A stretch of DNA of 27,857 nucleotides from assembly GCA_023449855.1 (NCBI GenBank), contig JAEXHR010000056.1, forward strand, positions 1 to 27,857, given 5' to 3'. Positions 22,547 to 27,857 of the stretch are shown in pieces. A program made the position numbers and the translations under genes. Position 1 is the stretch's first letter, and each line of letters opens with the position of its first letter. The notes under the pieces are model-generated. The model was given only the letters and a program-made list of their open reading frames with translations. It was not told the origin of the DNA and searched no databases. The stretch is from Pseudomonadota bacterium. Its GTDB lineage: Bacteria; Pseudomonadota; Alphaproteobacteria; Rhizobiales; Xanthobacteraceae.

Positions 22547-23626
22547 TTACTGCCCGAGCACTGCCTTGGCCCAGCCGGCGTCGATCTCGGCCTTCTTCGC
22601 GGTGGCCTTGGCAATGTCCAGCGCCTGCAGCTGCGGCGCGGCGGGCATCTTGTCGGCGACGCTCGGCGGCAGTGCCACGCCCGGTACGGCCGGACGCACA
22701 AAACCTTCGGCAAAAATCTTCTGGCCTTCCTCGCTCATGATGAAGTTGAGCCAGAGTTTGCCGGCATTCGGGTTCGGGCCGTTCTTCACCAGCGAGATCG
22801 CGTAAGGCGCAGCGGCAGTCGCTTCCTTCGGGATCACGACGGCGATGCCATCGCCGAGACCGTCGGTGAACTTGGCCTTGAGGCCATCGTTCTCGTAACC
22901 GATCCAGATCGGGATTTCGCCCTTCAGGAACTGGGCGTAAGGCGTCGTGCCGACGGTGCGCAGCACGTTGCCGGCCTTGGTCAGCTTGCCGAGATAGTCG
23001 ACGCCCGGCGCGACATTATCCATGCTGCCGCCATTGCCGAAGGCAGCGGCGAAGGCGACCACCTGGCCCTGCCCGGTCGAGCGCGGATCCTGATAGACGA
23101 TGGCGTTCTTGTAGTCAGGCTTCAGCAGATCGGCCCAGCCGGTCGGGATGGTCTTGACGAGCTTGGTATTGACGAGGAATGCGACGCTCAGCGTGTGGAT
23201 GGTGAACCAGCGGCCGTCCGCATCGCGCAGCGGTTCGGCGAGCTTGTCAAAGTTCACCGGCTTGAAGCTTTCGACGACATTGGCCTTGGCAGCATCGAGC
23301 GCAGACGCTGCGAAATAATAGGCGGTATCGGCCTGCGGGCGGTTCTTCGCCTTGTCGAGGGCGACCACGGTCGCCGCCGAGCCGAGATCGTTATAGACCA
23401 TCTCGACGCCGGGATAGCGCTTCTGGAACGCCTTGAACTGGTTGGCCCAGTTGGCCCAGGTCGGGCCGGTGTCGAACGACACCACAAGGCCTTCCTTGCG
23501 AGCGGCTTCGTACAGCGCCTTTTCGCCGGCATAGAGCTCGGCGCCTTCGAAGGCGAAGGCGGACGGTGCGATGACGCCCGCCATGGTGGCAGCGGCAACG
23601 CTGGTGAGAAATTGACGTCGGTTCAT
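22547..23626 (-). CDS. ABC transporter periplasmic substrate-binding protein (Tat-type signal)
   Basis: A 359-residue extracellular solute-binding protein. The N-terminus MNRRQFLTSVAA carries a twin-arginine motif (R-R-x-F-L), followed by a hydrophobic stretch and cleavage near AFAF. Mature features such as the YPGVEMVYNDLGSAA strand-turn, GWADLLKPDYKNAIVYQDP and the C-terminal PNAGKLWLNFIMSEEGQ segment are typical of the Fe(III)/polyamine/aminoethylphosphonate binding-protein group (type II fold). No ligand can be named. The ATG at 23626 has AGGAGA 5 bases upstream, which rules out the in-frame start at 23653. It follows the ATPase gene by 23 nt and is followed by a palindromic repeat, then a permease gene. 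Confidence 0.92.
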   Translation of the reverse strand: MNRRQFLTSVAAATMAGVIAPSAFAFEGAELYAGEKALYEAARKEGLVVSFDTGPTWANWANQFKAFQKRYPGVEMVYNDLGSAATVVALDKAKNRPQADTAYYFAASALDAAKANVVESFKPVNFDKLAEPLRDADGRWFTIHTLSVAFLVNTKLVKTIPTGWADLLKPDYKNAIVYQDPRSTGQGQVVAFAAAFGNGGSMDNVAPGVDYLGKLTKAGNVLRTVGTTPYAQFLKGEIPIWIGYENDGLKAKFTDGLGDGIAVVIPKEATAAAPYAISLVKNGPNPNAGKLWLNFIMSEEGQKIFAEGFVRPAVPGVALPPSVADKMPAAPQLQALDIAKATAKKAEIDAGWAKAVLGQ

Positions 23627-23649
23627 GTCGGTCTCCTGGGAGTATGATT

Positions 23650-24687
23650 TCACGAAGTGGGCGGCAGAAGATGGATGGCGTCGCGCGGTATCGATACGCC
23701 CGTGATGTCGCCGCGCAGATGCGTCTCAAGACGAACGATGCCGCCGGCAACCGCGAGATCGATGCGGCGGATCGGGCCGAGATAGCGGTCGGCAGACATG
23801 GTGCCGGCGAAGGTGTTGGGCTCGCTATCATGAGCGCCGGTGACAGGCGCAACGCGCTCCGGCCGGACGAACACCGTGACCTTTGCGCCGACAGCCTGCC
23901 CCTTCGTGTCGCAAGCCAACGTACCGATCGGCGTGGTCACGACGCCATCCGCAGACACCGCGCCGGGCCACAGATTGGACTGCCCGACAAAGGCCGCCAC
24001 GGTCGCATCGGCCGGCGTCTCGTAGAGTTCGCGCGGCGTCCCGATCTGTACGATACGGCCGTCGCGCATCATCACCACCTTGTCGGCGATGGAGAGCGCT
24101 TCTTCCTGATCATGCGTCACCAGCAGTGTTGCGATACCTGCCTGCCGCTGCACGCGAAGAATCTCGTCGCGCATTTCGAGGCGCAGTCCGGCATCGAGTG
24201 CCGACAGAGGCTCGTCGAGCAGAAGCCCCTGCGGTTCGAACACCAGCGCACGCGCCAGCGCGACACGCTGCTGCTGGCCACCGGAGAGTTCGGTCGGATA
24301 GTTATCGGCACGCTTGCCCATGCCGACGCGCGCAAGCATCTCGATGGCGCGTGTGCGCCGCTCCTGCTTCGACAGGCCGCGCACCTTCAGCGGAAAGGCG
24401 ACATTCTCCCATAGCCGCATATGCGGAAACAGCGCGTAGTTCTGGAACACGACGCCGAGCCGGCGTGTCTCCGGCAGCGATTGCCCGACATCTGCGCCGT
24501 CGATCAGGATGCGGCCCGTATCAGGCTTGATGAAACCAGCGAGCAGCTTGAGAATCGTGGACTTGCCCGAGCCGGACGCGCCGATAATCGCGAGCAATTC
24601 GCCGCGGCCGATCTCCAGCGAGATGTCGAACACGCCGGTGGACGTACCGGGATAGATGAAACTCACATCGTCGTAGCGCAGTGTCAT
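23650..24687 (-). CDS. ABC transporter ATP-binding protein (PotA/FbpC type)
   Basis: A 345-residue importer ATPase. It has Walker A GASGSGKST (36-44), Q-loop VVFQNYALFP, signature LSGGQQQR (134-141), Walker B GLLLDEP (154-160) with the D-loop SALDA, and switch H192 (VTHDQEEAL). A C-terminal TOBE-type regulatory domain (about 245-340, with VFVRPERVAPV) is present, as in PotA, FbpC and similar ATPases. The ATG at 24687 overlaps the stop of the upstream permease gene (ATGA), so the two are coupled. The open frame continues upstream inside the permease gene, but that part is a shadow. Confidence 0.95.
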   Translation of the reverse strand: MTLRYDDVSFIYPGTSTGVFDISLEIGRGELLAIIGASGSGKSTILKLLAGFIKPDTGRILIDGADVGQSLPETRRLGVVFQNYALFPHMRLWENVAFPLKVRGLSKQERRTRAIEMLARVGMGKRADNYPTELSGGQQQRVALARALVFEPQGLLLDEPLSALDAGLRLEMRDEILRVQRQAGIATLLVTHDQEEALSIADKVVMMRDGRIVQIGTPRELYETPADATVAAFVGQSNLWPGAVSADGVVTTPIGTLACDTKGQAVGAKVTVFVRPERVAPVTGAHDSEPNTFAGTMSADRYLGPIRRIDLAVAGGIVRLETHLRGDITGVSIPRDAIHLLPPTS

Positions 24688-25481
24688 GGAACGGCCCTCG
24701 CGGTGCGGCGGCCGGCGATGCGCGCGGTCAGGCCGCTGGCGAGCGAGGCCAGCGTCGCCAGTGCGAGCAGCACCACCGTGGCCGCGCAGGCAAAGCCCGT
24801 CGCGCCGTAGAAGGCCTGCAGCAGCACCACCGGATAGGTGCGCGACAGGAAGCCCGACACCAGATTTGAAAGTTGAAACTCGCCGATGGACAGTGCGGCG
24901 ACGGTGAGCATGCAGGACAGCAATGACGGCTGCAGTTGCGGCAGCGTGATGTCCCACATGCGCGTGCGGAACGGCGCGCCCAGTGTCGCCGCCGCATGTT
25001 CATATTCGGCAAGGCCGAGCTGCTCCATGTCGGCCACCAGAGCCGTCACCGTATAGGGCAGCGTCAGCACCAGATGGCCGGCGGCGAGCAGCCAGAAACT
25101 ACCGAGCCACGGCAGCGCATCGGAGGAAAAGACAAGAATGAAGCCGAAGGCCAGCACCAGCTCCGGCACGGCGATCGGCATCAGCGTGACGATGCGCGCG
25201 GCCACACGTACACCACCACGCGCCCCAGCATGAATGGCATAAGCGAGCGGCAGACCGATCAGGAGATTGAGGAGACAGGTGGTCCCGACCACCTTGAGGC
25301 TGGTGGCAAAGGCGCGGCGAAAGCTGGGATCGCCAGCGACCTCTTCATACCAGCGCCAGGTGAAGCCCGACGGCAGCAGCGTGCCGCTCCACACTTCGCC
25401 GAACGAGCCGAGAAACAGCAACAATACCGGCGCCGCCAGAAACAGCAGATATGCCACCGCGACGATCGGCAAGATCGACAT
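24684..25481 (-). CDS. ABC transporter permease (second of two)
   Basis: A 265-residue permease with about six helices and an EAA loop (EHAAATLGAPFRTRMWDITL). It is the first gene of the importer operon. It resembles the PotC-type half of a heterodimeric permease and pairs with the permease at 21604-22428. The stop overlaps the ATPase start by four bases. The ATG at 25481 has GGGGA immediately upstream with almost no spacing, which is unusual. The 80-base gap to the LOG-like gene upstream is AT-rich for this genome (TATAAC and TTGTCA are present on the minus strand) and probably holds the operon promoter, although box spacing is not ideal. Confidence 0.9.
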   Translation of the reverse strand: MSILPIVAVAYLLFLAAPVLLLFLGSFGEVWSGTLLPSGFTWRWYEEVAGDPSFRRAFATSLKVVGTTCLLNLLIGLPLAYAIHAGARGGVRVAARIVTLMPIAVPELVLAFGFILVFSSDALPWLGSFWLLAAGHLVLTLPYTVTALVADMEQLGLAEYEHAAATLGAPFRTRMWDITLPQLQPSLLSCMLTVAALSIGEFQLSNLVSGFLSRTYPVVLLQAFYGATGFACAATVVLLALATLASLASGLTARIAGRRTARAVP

Positions 25482-25561
25482 TCCCCGTTCAATGTTGCGC
25501 TGAGATCGAAGCGCCTCAGTTATACGGAGCGAATATCAGTTTTGTGACAAAGCGAAAAGCG

Positions 25562-26182
25562 TCAGGCGTGTGCGAACAGCCGAGCGGCGATGCGCGCGAT
25601 CACCTCGTCCACGGTATCGACGCGTGCGACGGTATTGACCTCCGGCGCATCGGCCATGGCGAGCACGAGACGATTGAATTGTAGTCCCAACGCCATTTCC
25701 GACAGCGTCCCGACACCGCCGCCGATGGCGACGAGAACGAGACAGGCGCGCGCGATAATGGCGTTGCGCGCCGGACCGATGCCGGTCGCAATCGGGATCG
25801 CCACATAGGGATTGGCGGCGTTCCACTCTTCGTCCGGCAGCAAGCCGACGGGGAAACCGCCATTCTCCGCATGGCCCTTGCAGGCCGCTTCCATCACGCC
25901 GTTCTTGCCGCCGCAGAGCAACTGAAGCCCATGACGCGCCAGCGCCGCCCCCATCTGCTCGGCGAGAGCGCGCTGTGCGTCGGTCGCCTCACGCGGTCCG
26001 ATGATGCCGATGGGCACGCGGCGTAGCAGGCGATGCGCAGCGAGTTTCGACAACGCCTCGCTCGGCGTCACCGCCTCACCCTGCCCCGCCGCACCGTCAC
26101 GCCATGCGAGCCCCGCGGGATCGAACACGCGGACGCCATCGCTGAGTTGCCTGGCGCTCTCGTTCCAGAACAGTTGGGTCAT
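25562..26182 (-). CDS. LOG-like Rossmann-fold protein (TIGR00725/SLOG type)
   Basis: A 206-residue cytosolic protein. After an N-terminal extension (about 1-55) with no motif, a Rossmann-like domain begins (RVPIGIIGPREA). It holds LLCGGKNGVMEAACKG and GIGPARNAIIARAC, and the loop AIGGGVGTLSEMALGL. These match the LOG/SLOG nucleotide-binding family. The loop is GGGVGT with Glu, rather than the PGGxGTxxE of cytokinin-activating LOG enzymes, so that enzymatic role is not assured. It follows gmk with an 11-nt gap, and GAGGA overlaps the end of gmk, so the two are probably cotranscribed. Function unknown. Confidence 0.82.
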   Translation of the reverse strand: MTQLFWNESARQLSDGVRVFDPAGLAWRDGAAGQGEAVTPSEALSKLAAHRLLRRVPIGIIGPREATDAQRALAEQMGAALARHGLQLLCGGKNGVMEAACKGHAENGGFPVGLLPDEEWNAANPYVAIPIATGIGPARNAIIARACLVLVAIGGGVGTLSEMALGLQFNRLVLAMADAPEVNTVARVDTVDEVIARIAARLFAHA

Positions 26183-26193
26183 CGTAGCGGTCC

Positions 26194-26835
26194 TCAGAGC
26201 TGCTGGCGCAGCTTCTGCACGAAGGCGACCATGCCGACCTGCCGCTTGAGCTTGAGCTGTTCGGCGCGCAGGATCGACTTCACGGCTTCGAACGCGATCC
26301 CGATATTGTCGTTGACGACGACGTAGTCATAGGCGTCGAAATGGCTCATCTCATCGCCCGCCTTCTTCATGCGGCCGCGGATGACCTCTACGGAATCCTG
26401 CGCGCGCGTATGCAGCCGCTGCTCCAGCGCCTGCACCGAGGGCGGCAGGATGAACACCGAGACCACATCGCTCGGCGCCTTCGAATTCAGCTGCTGGGCG
26501 CCCTGCCAGTCGATATCGAACAGCACGTTATGGCCGTTGGCCAGCGCATGTTCCACGGGCGCCTTCGGCGTTCCGTAGCAATTGTCGAACACCTTGGCCC
26601 ATTCGAGCAGTTCGTCATTGGCGACCATCTGGTCGAACTTCGCCTGATCGACGAAGTAATAATCCTTGCCGTCCACCTCGCCGGGCCGCGGCGGCCGCGT
26701 GGTTACCGAGATCGACATTCGCAGATCGGAAATCTCGTCGATCAGCATGCGCGTCAGCGTGGTCTTGCCGGCGCCCGATGGCGACGACAGCACGAACATC
26801 AGGCCGCGGCGCTCGACGCCCTCGAAGCTCGACAT
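26194..26835 (-). CDS. gmk: Guanylate kinase
   Basis: Gmk phosphorylates GMP to GDP using ATP. The 213-residue product is of family length. The P-loop SSPSGAGKTT lies at 17-26, the GMP-binding segment includes SVTTRPPRPGEVDGKDYYF, and the lid region carries RGRMKKAGDEM. The ATG at 26835 has GGAG 5 bases upstream; a GTG at 26841 overlapping the yicC stop (GTGA) is the alternative. The yicC-gmk junction is essentially abutting, so translation is likely coupled. This order is common in alphaproteobacteria and in many other bacteria. Confidence 0.97.
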   Translation of the reverse strand: MSSFEGVERRGLMFVLSSPSGAGKTTLTRMLIDEISDLRMSISVTTRPPRPGEVDGKDYYFVDQAKFDQMVANDELLEWAKVFDNCYGTPKAPVEHALANGHNVLFDIDWQGAQQLNSKAPSDVVSVFILPPSVQALEQRLHTRAQDSVEVIRGRMKKAGDEMSHFDAYDYVVVNDNIGIAFEAVKSILRAEQLKLKRQVGMVAFVQKLRQQL

Positions 26836-26837
26836 GA

Positions 26838-27725
26838 TCACTCCAGATTCTGAACCTGTTCGCGGAACTGCTCCACGACGTTCTTCATTTCGAGGCCCGT
26901 GCTGGTCAGTTCGAGATCGTTCGACTTCGAGCAGCAGGTGTTCACTTCGCGGTTGAATTCCTGCGACAGGAAGTCGAGCCGGCGTCCCACCGGGCCACCC
27001 TTCCTGATCATCTCGCGCGCCTGCGAAATATGCGAGGCGATGCGGTCGAGCTCTTCGCGGATATCGGCCTTGGTGGCGATCATCAGCGCTTCCTGCGTCA
27101 GGCGATCCTGATCGAAGCGATCGGAGGCATCGAGCAGCGTGGCGATCTGTTCGGCGATGCGCGCGCGGATCGCTTCCGGCTTGCGGCCGGGTGCGGCCTC
27201 GGCCTTCTTCGAGAGCTCTTCGATCTCGCTGAGACGCTGGGTAAGGATGTCGCCGAGCGTCGCGCCCTCGCGCTTGCGCATATCGACCAGCGCCTTCAGT
27301 GCCTCCTCGAAAGCGGCGGCGACCGCGGTTTTGGCAGCGGCTTCCTCAGCTTCGTCAGCCTCGGGCTCGACCATCTCGATCACGCCCTTGATATTCATCA
27401 AGCCGTCGATGCTCGGCGCCACGGCGTCGATCTTGCTGGCCACATCGGCGGCGATCTTCAGCACCGCATTCAGCACATCCTCATTGATGCGCACCGCAGC
27501 CTCGGCATTGGCGCGCTTCACGGTGAGATTGGCATAGACGGTGCCGCGCGACAGCAGTTCGGCGGCGCGCTTGCGGGCCGCGGTTTCCACCTCGTCGAAG
27601 CCCTGCGGCATGCGCATGCGCAGATCGAAGCCCTTGGCGTTGACCGACTTCAATTCCCATTCGAACGTATAGGGGCCGCTGGTGCCGTGGCTCCGTGCAA
27701 AGCCAGTCATGCTCGACAACACCAT
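26838..27725 (-). CDS. yicC: YicC-family endoribonuclease
   Basis: A 295-residue member of the YicC family, which has been described as an endoribonuclease family with roles in RNA decay and stress survival. The N-terminal signature SSMTGFARS and ELKSVNAKGFDLRMRMP and the strongly conserved C-terminal block (GRRLDFLSQEFNRE, then NTCCSKSND and FREQVQNLE) leave little doubt. The central region (about 120-200) is charged and helical. The ATG at 27725 has GGAGG about 9 bases upstream. It is the first gene of the yicC-gmk-LOG-like cluster. Upstream (27726-27857) no gene is evident; the region may hold the promoter. Confidence 0.96.
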   Translation of the reverse strand: MVLSSMTGFARSHGTSGPYTFEWELKSVNAKGFDLRMRMPQGFDEVETAARKRAAELLSRGTVYANLTVKRANAEAAVRINEDVLNAVLKIAADVASKIDAVAPSIDGLMNIKGVIEMVEPEADEAEEAAAKTAVAAAFEEALKALVDMRKREGATLGDILTQRLSEIEELSKKAEAAPGRKPEAIRARIAEQIATLLDASDRFDQDRLTQEALMIATKADIREELDRIASHISQAREMIRKGGPVGRRLDFLSQEFNREVNTCCSKSNDLELTSTGLEMKNVVEQFREQVQNLE

Positions 27726-27857
27726 CGCGTAACGCCTCCAGAGGTTCAGAATGAGATTCGCGCAGACGCGAACCGAAACGAGGATAGGCCCTTTCGAGCC
27801 CGAGGAAAATCAAACGGAAATCGGCGCGGTTGACGCGTCTCGTTATTGCGCTACGGG

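Noticed and set aside
22157..23647. Plus-strand open frame (496 codons) across the permease and binding-protein genes
   Set aside because: It runs through the palindromic repeat and two well-supported minus-strand genes.
25482..25561. Iron-responsive (Irr or Fur) box before the ABC importer
   Set aside because: The gap is AT-rich, but I could not find a convincing palindromic box, so no iron role is claimed.
27726..27857. Partial gene upstream of yicC
   Set aside because: No open frame with recognisable sequence; more likely a promoter region.
1..27857. CRISPR arrays, tRNA or rRNA genes
   Set aside because: No regularly spaced direct repeats and no tRNA- or rRNA-like segment were noticed on reading the window.

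Overview
The window is chromosomal DNA from an alphaproteobacterium, most likely of the Bradyrhizobium/Rhodopseudomonas/Afipia group (Nitrobacteraceae). The inference rests on high GC, dense housekeeping genes with alphaproteobacterial gene order, and several intergenic palindromic repeat families that I recognise from genomes of this group. I see no tRNA, rRNA, CRISPR array, insertion sequence, integrase or phage gene.

Layout. 1-1432 (minus): ndk, then a TerC-type membrane protein gene closed by a clear hairpin terminator. 1703-4257 (plus): a small secreted Gly/Trp/His-rich protein with its own terminator, a 58-residue NepR-like protein, and an ABC-F ATPase. 4309-6994 (minus): a lipoprotein, holC and pepA. 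7502-15207 (plus): a tight envelope and housekeeping run, lptF-lptG-lptD-surA-pdxA-rsmA, three of whose five junctions overlap by one to four bases. 15287-16441 (minus): an MFS transporter. 16542-21596 (plus): an HdeD-like membrane protein with a papain-like C-terminal domain, a zinc alcohol dehydrogenase, a secreted caspase-like protein, and two paralogous small secreted proteins. 21604-25481 (minus): a four-gene ABC importer (permease, ATPase, Tat-exported binding protein, second permease), with a palindromic repeat inside the operon. 25562-27725 (minus): yicC, gmk and a LOG-like Rossmann protein.

How the genes work together. The central run joins the inner-membrane LPS exporter (LptFG) and the outer-membrane LPS translocon (LptD) with a periplasmic chaperone (SurA-like), PLP biosynthesis (PdxA) and 16S rRNA dimethylation (RsmA). 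The divergent pair pepA-holC and lptFG matches the arrangement known from gammaproteobacteria.

The least explained stretch is 16542-21596. It holds a membrane protein with a candidate His/Cys papain-like domain, and a caspase/peptidoglycan-binding/DUF4189 protein followed by two tandem paralogs that share an N-terminal and a C-terminal motif. The caspase-like start codon also lies in a perfect 9-bp inverted repeat. These are the best candidates here for poorly described biology.
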